A model generated the notes under the pieces. The model was not told the origin of the DNA, did not search any database, and worked only from the letters and a program-made list of their open reading frames with translations. Positions 22,088 to 31,537 of a stretch of DNA of 64,000 bases are shown here, piece after piece (position 1 is the stretch's first letter; every line of letters begins with the position of its first letter). Source of the stretch: Lentisphaeria bacterium (GTDB lineage Bacteria > Verrucomicrobiota > Lentisphaeria > Victivallales > UBA1829); assembly GCA_017456805.1 (NCBI GenBank), contig JAFTIQ010000032.1:1-64000 (forward strand). The letters are read 5' to 3'. Position numbers and translations under genes: made by a program.

Positions 22088-23104
22088 TTATTTCTTCGCA
22101 GGTTCACCGGGAAGAGTTTCACCATACTTCAGAATATCAAACGGTGCGTAGTTGGTGTCAAGAATCAATGTGGTTCTTTCGCCCATCAGACGCTTCATGG
22201 AATCCAGTTTCCGGAGGAAGAGAGCCAACTGGGGATTTTCACGGAACACAGCATAGTGAGCGGCGGCTGCGGCATCACCTTCTGCGCGAAGTTTCTTTGC
22301 CTGAGCTTCAGCTTCTGTCAAAATGCGCATCCGTGCGGCATCCGCATCGGTCATGATCTTCTTGGAAACTTTTTCCCCTTCACTCTTGTATTCAGCGGCG
22401 CGGGCTTTCCGTTCGGAGATCATGCGTTCTGCAATGGCTTTTGCCGGATTGTCAGGAACTCCGATTGTCCGGATATTCACAGAAATAACTTCCAGACCAT
22501 ACTGTTCAGCCGCATTGGGTGCAATCATTTTCAGCATGTCTGCTTCCATTGCAGGAATCATGATCTTTTTGGGATCAGAGTTGACCAGCTGATCGAAACG
22601 GTATTTCCCGACAACTGCACCCTTAGCGGTACGCATCAGGATCCCGAGCTGTTCTTCCGCAGCAACAATGCTGCCGCCGGCACTCTGGAATTTGATCAGA
22701 TCCTTGATCCGGAATACTGTATAGATGGAGATTGTAATATTTTTTCCGTCAGAGGTCGGGGTCTCTTCCAGTTTGCCGATATTTCCATCATAGCATCTCA
22801 GGCGGGTATCATATTTCATGACTTTCTGGATGGGGAACGGCCAGCGGAAATGAAGACCGGGCTGTCTGACATTTTCATCAATCTTACCCAATGTCAAAAC
22901 AACAGCCTGTTCAGTTGTTGAGACCTGATAAGAGAAAATTGCGATCAGGAAGATCGCGGCGACCGCAAATCCCAACAGCATAATCGGGATATTCACACGG
23001 CTCTGTTTTGTTTCGGGTTCTTTGTGATCGTGGTCATGTCCACAGGAACAGCCATTGTGTTCATGTTCATGATCATGTTTGTGACCGCAGCAAGATTCGG
23101 ACAT
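22088..23104 (-). CDS. HflC-like SPFH protein with His/Cys-rich N-terminal tail
   Basis: The 338-residue protein has a cytoplasmic N-terminal tail of about 30 residues dominated by His, Cys and Asp (CGHKHDHEHEH, then CSCGHDHDHKE), one membrane helix (about 41-61), an SPFH domain with VVLTLGKID, and the HflC-like coiled coil with AERMISERKARAAEYKSEG. The tail is a likely metal-binding segment and echoes the CICGHDH start of the P-type ATPase in the same operon. Canonical HflC has no such tail. AGGAG lies before the start codon. It is the second gene of the operon. Confidence 0.87.
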   Translation of the reverse strand: MSESCCGHKHDHEHEHNGCSCGHDHDHKEPETKQSRVNIPIMLLGFAVAAIFLIAIFSYQVSTTEQAVVLTLGKIDENVRQPGLHFRWPFPIQKVMKYDTRLRCYDGNIGKLEETPTSDGKNITISIYTVFRIKDLIKFQSAGGSIVAAEEQLGILMRTAKGAVVGKYRFDQLVNSDPKKIMIPAMEADMLKMIAPNAAEQYGLEVISVNIRTIGVPDNPAKAIAERMISERKARAAEYKSEGEKVSKKIMTDADAARMRILTEAEAQAKKLRAEGDAAAAAHYAVFRENPQLALFLRKLDSMKRLMGERTTLILDTNYAPFDILKYGETLPGEPAKK

Positions 23105-23141
23105 TTTTCAAACTCCTGTATTTATTTTATTTTTTGTTATT

Positions 23142-25070
23142 TCAGTTCACACTACCGCCAAGATCTGCATCCAGAAGGTCAAGACGCGGCTTTTCTTCCG
23201 CATTGAGCTCCAGAATTTGATAAGGAATCGTTGACGATATGATATATTTCCTCAAACCCGCACAATCGTTTTCAAGGAATCCGAGATATGTGCGGAGCTT
23301 GAACATCTCCGGCATTGCTTTGTAAGCAGAAAGCTTGCTCTGGAATTCAGCCGCTTCAGAGGCGGAAACTCTCGTAACTTTATACTTGTAAGTCTCTGCT
23401 TCACTGATGATACGGATCCGTTCAATTTCAGCAGATGCCCGTTTTTCAACAGCATAAGCCTGAGCTTTTTCCCGTTCCGTATACATTTTTTCTTCTGCAA
23501 TAAAGACATCCTGGAATGCAGAAGCAACATCCTGCACCGGCGGATGAGTACCGTTCAAATCAACACTCAGGATCGTAACCCCCAGCTTCAGAGTATCCAC
23601 TCTCTTCTGGATCCGTTCGCAAAGAACCTTCGTGATCTCTTCCCGTCCAACAGAAAGATCCCGGATAAAGTCGGTACTTGCAAAATAAACCGTCGCTTCA
23701 TGAGTTCCGAGATCGCGAAGTGCCTGCTGAACATTCTGATAGTTCAGGAAATAATCCATTACCTTGTCTTTATTGACCTTATAGGTAACAGGAAGAACCG
23801 CATTCAAAAGGGAGACTGCATTGTTCAGATCATTGCTGGAACTGTCATTGGCAACCAGGAAGGGCATTTCACCTGCCTCATGCTGCTTTGTCCAGAGGAT
23901 CGTCGAGGTGGGCTGCTGAGCTTCCTGTGCAGCATCAGCATTCTTTTCAACCCCGATCACAATCGTCTGAGGTTCATCAACTTTGATCTGATAAATATGA
24001 TCACAGGGCCACGGAAGCTTGAAGTAAACTCCGGATTCCATGGGCTGTTCTGATACGAGTTTTCCAAAACGGGTCATCACCCCCACCTGTCCGGGACCGA
24101 CTTCCCCGATACAGGTAAAGAGCCACAAAATCAGCAGCCATGCAAAAATCGCAGGCAGCGCAACCTGGCAGAATTTCTGATACATCCACGTTCCGGAAAC
24201 CTTGAAACCGAACTGATAATCCAGCATGTTCGCAATGTTTTTCGCAATGCTGCCCGGATCAATAAACAGAGCAAGAAGACGGCTTTCATGAACCGGACGA
24301 TCTTCAAGCTGTGTTCTCGGACGATAAAATTCAGAGATAAAGTTGAACACAAATTCCGCGCAGAGGATAATCAGGACCACATACACGAACTTTGCAAAGG
24401 GAAGCTCCCAATTCTGATTGCCGTAGTGGAACGCAACAGCCGGGATCGCTGCCACCAGCCAGGCTCCCGCACCGGCAATAAACCATGCTCCGGCAGGACG
24501 CAGCCAGCGGAATTCCCTGACCCGGCTCTGTCCGGAAAGGAACATCCCCATAAAAAGAGAAACCGCTGCACAAATCGCACAGACGAAAGCAAGAGCCATG
24601 GGGGATTTCGGAAGCGGAAGTCCGGCCTCGCCAAGCGATGCCGTGACAGAAGAACTCTTCCACAATCCAAAACAAACCACAAGAAACGCAATCACAGTAA
24701 ATACCTGCGGTGCATACTTCTGATAATTTGCAAAGGTTCGTCCGGAAGTGAAACGGACATCTTCAGAAACATCCAGCAGACTCTGCCGGGATTCTTTCCG
24801 TTTCTTCAACAGCTCTTTTTCATATTCTTCTTCCGCCGCACTTCCGGAAAGCATTCCATAAAAAACAGCTGCAATCGAAAAAATTGATGCAACTGCAAAA
24901 GGAATCGCTCCCAAAGTAAATGCGCCGAGCCCGCTCCAGCCGGTTCCAAAACCGGCAATCAATGCCAACCCGGTAAAAAACAAAGCAAGAATCGTTGCCA
25001 TGATCGCAAGTTTCATTGCGACTTTGGAACGTTCCGTGCTTCCAGCATAACTTGAAATTCCGTCCGTCAT
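23142..25070 (-). CDS. Polytopic SPFH protein, HflK-like C-terminus, first gene of operon
   Basis: The 642-residue protein has about six N-terminal membrane helices (roughly residues 15-240), a further helix near 290-315 and then an SPFH domain and coiled coil of HflK type (SAFQDVFIAEEKM, AEIERIRIISEAETYK). HflK normally has one helix, so the polytopic half is an unusual addition. The start at 25070 is chosen because AGGAG lies 5 bases upstream; the longer reading would translate the leader hairpin and promoter. It heads the seven-gene operon that runs to 14657. Confidence 0.85.
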   Translation of the reverse strand: MTDGISSYAGSTERSKVAMKLAIMATILALFFTGLALIAGFGTGWSGLGAFTLGAIPFAVASIFSIAAVFYGMLSGSAAEEEYEKELLKKRKESRQSLLDVSEDVRFTSGRTFANYQKYAPQVFTVIAFLVVCFGLWKSSSVTASLGEAGLPLPKSPMALAFVCAICAAVSLFMGMFLSGQSRVREFRWLRPAGAWFIAGAGAWLVAAIPAVAFHYGNQNWELPFAKFVYVVLIILCAEFVFNFISEFYRPRTQLEDRPVHESRLLALFIDPGSIAKNIANMLDYQFGFKVSGTWMYQKFCQVALPAIFAWLLILWLFTCIGEVGPGQVGVMTRFGKLVSEQPMESGVYFKLPWPCDHIYQIKVDEPQTIVIGVEKNADAAQEAQQPTSTILWTKQHEAGEMPFLVANDSSSNDLNNAVSLLNAVLPVTYKVNKDKVMDYFLNYQNVQQALRDLGTHEATVYFASTDFIRDLSVGREEITKVLCERIQKRVDTLKLGVTILSVDLNGTHPPVQDVASAFQDVFIAEEKMYTEREKAQAYAVEKRASAEIERIRIISEAETYKYKVTRVSASEAAEFQSKLSAYKAMPEMFKLRTYLGFLENDCAGLRKYIISSTIPYQILELNAEEKPRLDLLDADLGGSVN

Positions 25071-25126
25071 TTTTCTCCTGTTGTTTCCTATGTTATTTCT
25101 CGTTATTGTTATAACCTTATTATGAC

Positions 25127-25151
25127 AGTGGAACAAAAAAAACGTTCCACT
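25127..25151. other. Leader hairpin of the SPFH operon
   Basis: AGTGGAAC (25127-25134) pairs with GTTCCACT (25144-25151), with an A-rich loop. It lies between the promoter at 25167-25195 and the start codon at 25070, so it would be in the transcript leader. Without a T run on the coding side it is not a plain terminator. Confidence 0.5.
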
Positions 25152-25166
25152 CCCGCAAAGCGTTGC

Positions 25167-25195
25167 AAAATACACCATAAAAAGAGAATTGTCAA
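25167..25195 (-). promoter_or_regulatory. Promoter of the SPFH/ATPase/ABC operon
   Basis: On the minus strand TTGACA (25190-25195), 17 bases, TATTTT (25167-25172), preceded by ATGGTG. The -35 box is a perfect consensus match. Confidence 0.65.
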
Positions 25196-25240
25196 ATAAA
25201 TAATTCCGCTTTTTATAAATATTTTACATAATTTTCCGGA

Positions 25241-25840
25241 TTATTTCTGATTTTCTTTCCCAATCGGACGGAATGCAACGTGCGGAACAGTCCGTCCAAC
25301 CGCAAGCCAATCAAGCTCAAACTCCGTCTTAAAATCTGAAACATCCGCCAACGCATCATCCGGAAGCTGCTCAAAAAGCCCAGATGAGGCAATATTCCCA
25401 AGAGTGGCATTCATATACCGGGGATCATCCGTTGCAAAATGAAGAACTCCGCCCGGTTTCAATATCCGGTAAAGCGACATCATAAATTCCGATGACATCA
25501 GCCGGTTTCCTTTATGCTTATGCTTCGGCCAGGGATCCGGACACAAAATATGGATCCGGTCAAGAACACCATCCGGCAGAATCCTTCCGGTCAAATGCCG
25601 TCCTTCCACGCGCAAAAGTTCCAGATTTTTCAATCCTTCCCGTTTCCCCATCTTTTCCACTTTCCGCAATCTGCCAAGCATCACATCAGCTGCCATGACC
25701 AGTGTTTCCGGATTATGAGAGGCAAGTTTGATGGAAAATCCGCCGCTTCCGCAGCCAAGATCCAGTTCCACCCGCTTCCAGGGGCTCACATCTATGACAT
25801 CGCTCAAGCGGCAATCAAGTGCATTCAAAAGGTGAATCAT
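25241..25840 (-). CDS. trmB: tRNA (guanine-N7-)-methyltransferase
   Basis: The 199-residue protein has the SAM-binding motif LDLGCGSGGFSI, and the TrmB signature CPDPWPKHKHKGNR followed by LKPGGVLHFATDD. It methylates G46 in tRNA variable loops. Length matches the family (about 200-240). It starts 6 bases after the DUF4340 gene with AGGAG before it, and is the last gene of the operon beginning at 31537, an unrelated housekeeping gene attached to a transport operon. Confidence 0.93.
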   Translation of the reverse strand: MIHLLNALDCRLSDVIDVSPWKRVELDLGCGSGGFSIKLASHNPETLVMAADVMLGRLRKVEKMGKREGLKNLELLRVEGRHLTGRILPDGVLDRIHILCPDPWPKHKHKGNRLMSSEFMMSLYRILKPGGVLHFATDDPRYMNATLGNIASSGLFEQLPDDALADVSDFKTEFELDWLAVGRTVPHVAFRPIGKENQK

Positions 25841-25846
25841 ATTCTC

Positions 25847-26893
25847 TTATTCTCCTGCTGGATTTTTTTTGATCGTTTCAAAAACTCTTTCCGGGATCAT
25901 GTAAAGCCAGCCATCTCTGCCATCCATAAACTCCCGGACCTGCTTCTCGGCTGGACTATCTTTCTTCGCCTGCGCATGAACCCGGCACAATATATGCCCC
26001 TTCACCTTCTCCGACGTATAAAAAGATAAACTCCGTACATATCCATGATTCCGATCCTGCAGACTCAGACTGCCCACTTTTGTCAAAGTTCCGGCAGCAT
26101 CAGCACGGATCCCGTCATAGACATACCGTTGCGACAGCACATTGAAAAACTGGTTGATATTTTGCCGGGAAACCGGTTTCGATCCCGGATAAATACAGGA
26201 AAAAGGATCCTCAACGGTCATTCGCGCAAGCATCCATTTTTGCCCTTTGAATTCAAATCCGATCCAATAGATCTGATCCAATCCTTCAAACACCGGACAA
26301 CTGATCCAACTGCCCGGAACAGGATGATATTCCTCAAACATGCTGGAAATCAGGAACGGAATCACACTTCCGTCAGCTTTCACAATTCCTGCCCATCTGC
26401 CGCTCGGCTCAGGATCCTGTCCGGCAGAAACCTCCTCCGTAACCGTAAAATATCCGGCTCCAAACGTCAAATCACGCAAGGAGTTCCCTTTGGCATCAAA
26501 CATCCGGATCCGGACTCCCGGAACCTTCCGGGGATCCGTCTCCTCCGGATTCACCCGAAGCAGAGAACACATCTCTTTATCTCCGGGAACTGCCCGGCGG
26601 AGCGGACGGATCCGCTGAACTGCCTCAATCAGACGCCCCACTTTTCCCATATCTGCCGGGTGTCCGCCGCGTTCCTGAATCCGCCATTTCCCATCAGAAA
26701 AAACAAGAGTGACAACATTCTTTTTCCAGGAAAGAATAATCTTTTCCGGAGCTTCCGTCTGAAATTCCGGCAAATGCTGCTTAAGAGAAAGATCTGCTTC
26801 CGAATCCCGCTTTTTCTGAAGATAAACAGATCCTGCCGCCCCAAGAACAAACAGCAGCAATACAACGATCTTCCAATTCAAAAATCTCTTCAT
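25847..26893 (-). CDS. DUF4340 family membrane-anchored protein
   Basis: The 348-residue protein has an N-terminal membrane anchor (about 7-25) and an extracytoplasmic beta-rich region with a repeated pattern of LVFSDGKWRIQE and LTFGAGYFTV that is typical of DUF4340 proteins. These proteins occur next to GldA/GldF/GldG-type ABC exporters in many Gram-negative bacteria, as here: its start overlaps the stop of the GldF-GldG fusion by 4 bases. The function is unknown; an accessory role in the exporter is inferred from this conserved neighbourhood. Confidence 0.82.
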   Translation of the reverse strand: MKRFLNWKIVVLLLFVLGAAGSVYLQKKRDSEADLSLKQHLPEFQTEAPEKIILSWKKNVVTLVFSDGKWRIQERGGHPADMGKVGRLIEAVQRIRPLRRAVPGDKEMCSLLRVNPEETDPRKVPGVRIRMFDAKGNSLRDLTFGAGYFTVTEEVSAGQDPEPSGRWAGIVKADGSVIPFLISSMFEEYHPVPGSWISCPVFEGLDQIYWIGFEFKGQKWMLARMTVEDPFSCIYPGSKPVSRQNINQFFNVLSQRYVYDGIRADAAGTLTKVGSLSLQDRNHGYVRSLSFYTSEKVKGHILCRVHAQAKKDSPAEKQVREFMDGRDGWLYMIPERVFETIKKNPAGE

Positions 26894-29535
26894 GATCTCT
26901 TCCTCCGGGTCATACGGCTGTGACGGAACACTGCATACAGAATACCAAGCAGCGCAATGATTCCGGGCAAAACAACAAGATTGATCACCTTGATCCGCGT
27001 TTCCATCTCTTCCAATTCCGATTGCAGGGAGTGCCGCAGCAAGTTCAATTCACGCCGTGCCTCGTTAAATTTCTGAGTCTCTTTCCGGATCTCTTCAAAA
27101 AGCGCCTTGGAAGGTCTGCTTTTCTTCATCCGGTTCAACTGTTCCAACCGTCTTCCGGCAAGCAGATAGTTCCGCTCCGCCTGAAGAATCCGGTTACGGT
27201 AACGCAGTTCCGCATTGGCTTTGATCTCATTGAAACGGGAAAGCGGACGGCTCATGGGGATCCGGCTCCGGATCGTTGCCAAAGTGGGTTCTCCGGTCAA
27301 CTGCTCCGCTATATTCAAAAGAAGATTCACATTATCATTGGCTGTCAGCCACATCTTCTGCCCGGTCACATCCGGAACCTGGGTCAAACAGACATCATTG
27401 AACAGCATATCAGCATCAGCAAACAGGTAGATCCGGCTCTTCTTCCCGGATTCTTTCAGAAAAACCGTTCCCGGACGGAACAGTGTCTTATCCGGAGCCC
27501 CCGCAGGAAATGCGGTTTTGAACGTACCTTCCAAACGGACCGCCAGAGGAAGTTCCTGACCGCCGGCTTTGAAACGGCGCAGAACAAGCTCGTTCCGGTC
27601 AGCAAGCATGGAGCTGATCACCTGAGACTCCGGAGAGCTGGAAATCAGCACCCGGCTCTCAACCCCGGGCCGTTCCTCCACGCTGAAACATCCGCCAAAA
27701 TACATGGAAACCAGATTCAAATATGCGGTTTCCGGACTCTCTTTATCAAAACGCGCCTGCTGTAAATTCATCACCATCGGATTGGTAACATTCCGGTCCG
27801 GCAATTTTCTCCGGTAGGCAGACACCATATCCGCAACCATTTGTTCCTGACTGTAATCCACACCCCAGCTCTGAAGCAGCAGGGAAAGTCCGGAAGTAAA
27901 ACGTTCCAGCATGGAATAATCTGTCTTAGCCTTCAATACCGCATAGAAAGAACGGGGATCGACGAATACCGCCAGATTTCCGCCGCGCAGGACAAACTGA
28001 TCCAGCGCAAATACAGTTCTCGGCAAAATCCCCGAAGGATGGATCACGATCAATGCATTCAACTCTGCAGGAATTTCCGGGGCATCCATCGGAACTTGTA
28101 CCACATCATAATCCTTCATCAGTTCGGAAATCACATACCACGGTGGATCGATCGTTACCGTTTCCATGCTCCGCTGCTGGAAGTTCCCGAAGTCCGGACG
28201 CTTTCCAAAAACAGGAAGCGGAGACATAATCCCGAGCTTGGGACGGTTCTTTTTACTCACATTCTGAACGATCCGGATGATCTCATGCTCCAGATGCGCC
28301 TCCTGTTTCGGCGACAAAAACGGAATCACCTGAGTCCGGGCTCCGTAAGAAGCAGAAATCCCAAGATAAATCTGTTCCCCGGAGGCATCAGAAATCGCTG
28401 TACAGCCATCCAGTGATGCCGCTTCATCATAGATCGGATCTGCTGCAGGATCCACGATCTGAAGAACGATCTTCCCGTTGGATGCCGCTGCAAACTCCTG
28501 AAGAAGCCATTCCACACGATCCGCATATTTCCGCAAAACCGGCATCATCACCTTGCTGGAACGGGATGCATAAAAACGGAGCAGAACCGGCTGTTCCAAT
28601 TTTCCGGCGATCGCTTTCGATGCCGGGGCAATGGAATATGCCTGATCGCTGCTCACATCGATCCGGTATTTCCAAACCCGGCCGATCGTTGTCAAGGAGA
28701 CAGATACGACAAAGATCCAGCACAAACGAAGCAGGAATTTTCCGGCTGCACGGCGGCTGGCACCGTTTTTCAAAATCCCCGGAGCAAAAAGTCCGCCGGG
28801 AACCGCAGCCACTAATTCCAGCGTAAACCACGTCAACGCCAGAAAGAATCCGGATAAAGAAACAGAATATATCAGCTCGGAAGTATCTGCAACCCCTTTC
28901 TGAAATGCCTGATAATTGGAAAGGAAGGAACAGGAGGAAATCCCCTGAACAATTTCATGCGGCAGCCATAATCCAAGCAGATCCGTAACTCTCTGCCAGC
29001 CGGCAAACAGGAAAAATCCGCATAAAAGCACGGATAACAGAAAACTGGCAGTCTGGCTCTTGGATACCGCAGAACAGAAAGATGCCATGGAAAGATAGGC
29101 ACACCCCAGAAGCAGAGCACCGGCATACCCGCATAAAATCGCACCAATATCCGGTTCTCCAAGCACAATCGCTGTCACAGGCACCGGGAAAGTCAGCAAA
29201 AGCGCAAGCAGCAGCAAAAAGGATCCGGCAAGAAATTTCCCCACCGCCATCTCACAGGACGATGCAGGAAAGGATAACGTCAACTCAAACACACCAAGAC
29301 GCCGCTCTTCTGACCACATCGGCATTGCCAATGCAGGAACAATCAGCAGAAACAGCCAGGGCATCCAGTCAAAAAACGGCGTAAGATCCGCCTGCCCTGA
29401 GGCAAACATCCCGCTGGCAACAAAGGCACAGAAGGAGGACAATACAAGGAATATCACAAGGAATACCCATGCAGACGGCGAAGCGGCTGCCAGAGAAAGC
29501 TCTTTTCCAATCACAGCAAAAAAACGTCTCAACAT
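26890..29535 (-). CDS. GldF-GldG fusion: ABC-2 permease joined to ABC auxiliary domain
   Basis: The 881-residue protein has an N-terminal ABC-2 permease (about 1-250, six helices), a helix near 272-290, then a large extracytoplasmic GldG-type region (about 300-800), and a C-terminal coiled coil with a last helix near 855-873. In Flavobacterium GldF and GldG are separate and work with GldA in gliding and type IX secretion; in other phyla such fusions are common without gliding. No other gliding gene is present, so motility is not implied. It overlaps its ATPase gene upstream by 7 bases and the DUF4340 gene downstream by 4. Confidence 0.87.
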   Translation of the reverse strand: MLRRFFAVIGKELSLAAASPSAWVFLVIFLVLSSFCAFVASGMFASGQADLTPFFDWMPWLFLLIVPALAMPMWSEERRLGVFELTLSFPASSCEMAVGKFLAGSFLLLLALLLTFPVPVTAIVLGEPDIGAILCGYAGALLLGCAYLSMASFCSAVSKSQTASFLLSVLLCGFFLFAGWQRVTDLLGLWLPHEIVQGISSCSFLSNYQAFQKGVADTSELIYSVSLSGFFLALTWFTLELVAAVPGGLFAPGILKNGASRRAAGKFLLRLCWIFVVSVSLTTIGRVWKYRIDVSSDQAYSIAPASKAIAGKLEQPVLLRFYASRSSKVMMPVLRKYADRVEWLLQEFAAASNGKIVLQIVDPAADPIYDEAASLDGCTAISDASGEQIYLGISASYGARTQVIPFLSPKQEAHLEHEIIRIVQNVSKKNRPKLGIMSPLPVFGKRPDFGNFQQRSMETVTIDPPWYVISELMKDYDVVQVPMDAPEIPAELNALIVIHPSGILPRTVFALDQFVLRGGNLAVFVDPRSFYAVLKAKTDYSMLERFTSGLSLLLQSWGVDYSQEQMVADMVSAYRRKLPDRNVTNPMVMNLQQARFDKESPETAYLNLVSMYFGGCFSVEERPGVESRVLISSSPESQVISSMLADRNELVLRRFKAGGQELPLAVRLEGTFKTAFPAGAPDKTLFRPGTVFLKESGKKSRIYLFADADMLFNDVCLTQVPDVTGQKMWLTANDNVNLLLNIAEQLTGEPTLATIRSRIPMSRPLSRFNEIKANAELRYRNRILQAERNYLLAGRRLEQLNRMKKSRPSKALFEEIRKETQKFNEARRELNLLRHSLQSELEEMETRIKVINLVVLPGIIALLGILYAVFRHSRMTRRKRS

Positions 29536-30467
29536 GTTTCTTCCCCTTCCCCGAGCTCAGCAAAAATCTGACTCGGATCCGCATGCAGGATATCACATTC
29601 CAGAATCCGGCATCCCCGCTCCATCGCATAGGAAAATGCTGCCGATACAAGCTGTTTCTCTTTTCCCGGCATCGGCTGAAGACGCAGCAGAACGTTTTCT
29701 CCATCCCGGCGGAAGGTAAAAGATTTTGCCTCGGCAATATTCTCAAATCCGGCAGGATCAGCAGCCCCTTCCAAACGCAGAATAACCGACCCTTCATCAG
29801 AGGAAAGATGCCGGAACTCTTCAGAAGTTCCATCAAACACAGCCCTGCCCTGACGGATCGCAAGAACCCGGTCACAGACGGCTCCGATCTCTTCCAGAAT
29901 ATGGGTGGAAACAATGATCGCTGTCCGCTCTTTCAATTCCAGAATCAGAGACCGGATCTCCCGTTTCTGATCCGGATCCAAGCCGTCAGTCGGCTCATCA
30001 AGAACCAGATTTTCCGGAGAATGGATCAACGATTGCGCAAGACAGGTTCTTCTGCGGAATCCCTTGGATAACGAATCCACATCCATCCGGAGCACCTCTT
30101 TCAGACGGCAGCTTTCCACCACCCGGTCAAAGGCACAATCCAGTTCTTTGCCGCTCAACCCGCGCATTTTTCCGCAGAAACGGAGAAAAGCGGCTACACT
30201 CATACCGGAGTACAGCGGGGCATTTTCCGGCAAATAACCCAATTTCTGTTTCGCACTCACCGGATCCGCAATCATATCAACGCCGGAAACAGTCACTTCT
30301 CCGGCATCCGGAGGAAATATCCCGCAAAGAATCTTCATCGCAGTCGATTTCCCGGCTCCGTTCGGTCCGATAAAACCAAGAACCGTTCCCGGGGAAACAT
30401 TCAGGCTCAAACCATTCAGCACTGAAGTCTTCCCGTATGATTTATAAAGTCCGGAAGCAGAAAGCAT
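29529..30467 (-). CDS. ABC transporter ATP-binding protein (GldA-like)
   Basis: The 312-residue protein has Walker A GPNGAGKST, Walker B LVLDEPTDGLD, the switch His in STHIL, and the signature region SLSKGFRRRTCLAQ. Downstream of the ATPase core lies the small C-terminal domain usual in ABC-2 exporters. It pairs with the GldF-GldG fusion, whose start it overlaps. TAAGGAG precedes its ATG. The transported substrate is unknown. Confidence 0.93.
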   Translation of the reverse strand: MLSASGLYKSYGKTSVLNGLSLNVSPGTVLGFIGPNGAGKSTAMKILCGIFPPDAGEVTVSGVDMIADPVSAKQKLGYLPENAPLYSGMSVAAFLRFCGKMRGLSGKELDCAFDRVVESCRLKEVLRMDVDSLSKGFRRRTCLAQSLIHSPENLVLDEPTDGLDPDQKREIRSLILELKERTAIIVSTHILEEIGAVCDRVLAIRQGRAVFDGTSEEFRHLSSDEGSVILRLEGAADPAGFENIAEAKSFTFRRDGENVLLRLQPMPGKEKQLVSAAFSYAMERGCRILECDILHADPSQIFAELGEGEETC

Positions 30468-30487
30468 CGGTCAACTCCTTACTGCTC

Positions 30488-31537
30488 TCAATCTGCAAGC
30501 GTATCAAAAAACTCTTTAACCGGGAAAATGCGGGTGCTCGCTCCAACATTGCATCCTGTCATATAAAGCCCGTTTTCAACATCCCCCTGATAGGTCGCAA
30601 TCAAAGCCCGCGCAATACAGAAAAGGGATTTTGCCGGATTGCAGGATCGCAGACAACGGTACGGACAGGTAAAACGCTGTTTTTCTCCAGTCATAACACG
30701 TTCGACAAGAGGGGTTTTCAAAACGCGAACCGGCAGTCCGACCGGGCTCTTGATCACAACAATATCTTTTTCCGTTGCGTTGATCCAAACCATTTTGCTC
30801 TTATCATCCACCCCGGCTTCTTCCGTTGTGATGAAGTAGGTTCCGATCTGCACTCCGTTGTATCCGTAACTGAGCATCCGTTCCACATCTTCGCGGCTGG
30901 CGACTTCGGCAGCTGCAATAATGGGAAGTTCCGGCAAACCCGCCTGATCTGCAGTTGCCTTGATCTCCTTATAAATGAGATCAAGAGAGCAGGTTTCCGG
31001 ATGTTCGATCTGTTCCATCGTGAAACCGAGATGTCCGCCGTTCCGGGGACCTTCCACGATGACTGCGTCCGGTTTCCGGTTATATTTCCGCTCCCAGGTG
31101 CGCAGAACAAGATCAAAAGCTCTTGCACTGGAAACGACAGGGATCAATGCGATATTTGCATCTCCGACGAATTCCGGCAAATTCAAAGGAAGACCGGCTC
31201 CGGAAATGATAAAATCCACGCCTTCTTTCACTGCAGTTTCCACAATATCCTGATAATTGGAAAGGGCGACCATCACATTGACTCCGAGGGGTTTCTTCCC
31301 CTGCAAACGAGCCTGAGCCCTGTGGATCTCATCGGAAAATTTATTATTGCATTCCTCTACAAAATGATATTTTCCCCGTTCGACGTCCCCCAGTCCAACG
31401 CTGGCGATCGTTCCATATCCGCCGCATTCCACAACAGCCGCTGCCAATTCAGCGGATCCGACTTTCACACCCATACCTGCCTGAATCACCGGATATTTTG
31501 ATTCAAGATGTCTGATTTTCAATGAAGGGAGTTTCAT
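30488..31537 (-). CDS. NAD(P)H-dependent flavin oxidoreductase, nitronate monooxygenase family
   Basis: The 349-residue TIM-barrel protein has IQAGMGVKVGSAELAAAV near the N-terminus, the FMN-binding segments GAGLP and VEGPRNGGHLG, and IAAAEVASREDVE followed by GYNGVQIGTYF. Relatives include 2-nitropropane dioxygenase and enoyl-ACP reductase FabK. A Cys-rich segment (CPYRCLRSCNPAKSLFC) near the C-terminus is typical of anaerobe members. The start at 31537 is preferred to an upstream GTG because the extra 24 residues do not fit the family. It leads the operon with the GldA-type exporter; the link between them is unclear. Confidence 0.85.
   Translation of the reverse strand: MKLPSLKIRHLESKYPVIQAGMGVKVGSAELAAAVVECGGYGTIASVGLGDVERGKYHFVEECNNKFSDEIHRAQARLQGKKPLGVNVMVALSNYQDIVETAVKEGVDFIISGAGLPLNLPEFVGDANIALIPVVSSARAFDLVLRTWERKYNRKPDAVIVEGPRNGGHLGFTMEQIEHPETCSLDLIYKEIKATADQAGLPELPIIAAAEVASREDVERMLSYGYNGVQIGTYFITTEEAGVDDKSKMVWINATEKDIVVIKSPVGLPVRVLKTPLVERVMTGEKQRFTCPYRCLRSCNPAKSLFCIARALIATYQGDVENGLYMTGCNVGASTRIFPVKEFFDTLAD

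Noticed and set aside
26890..30467. Gliding motility locus
   Set aside because: Only GldA/F/G-like exporter parts are present; no other gliding or type IX secretion gene is nearby.
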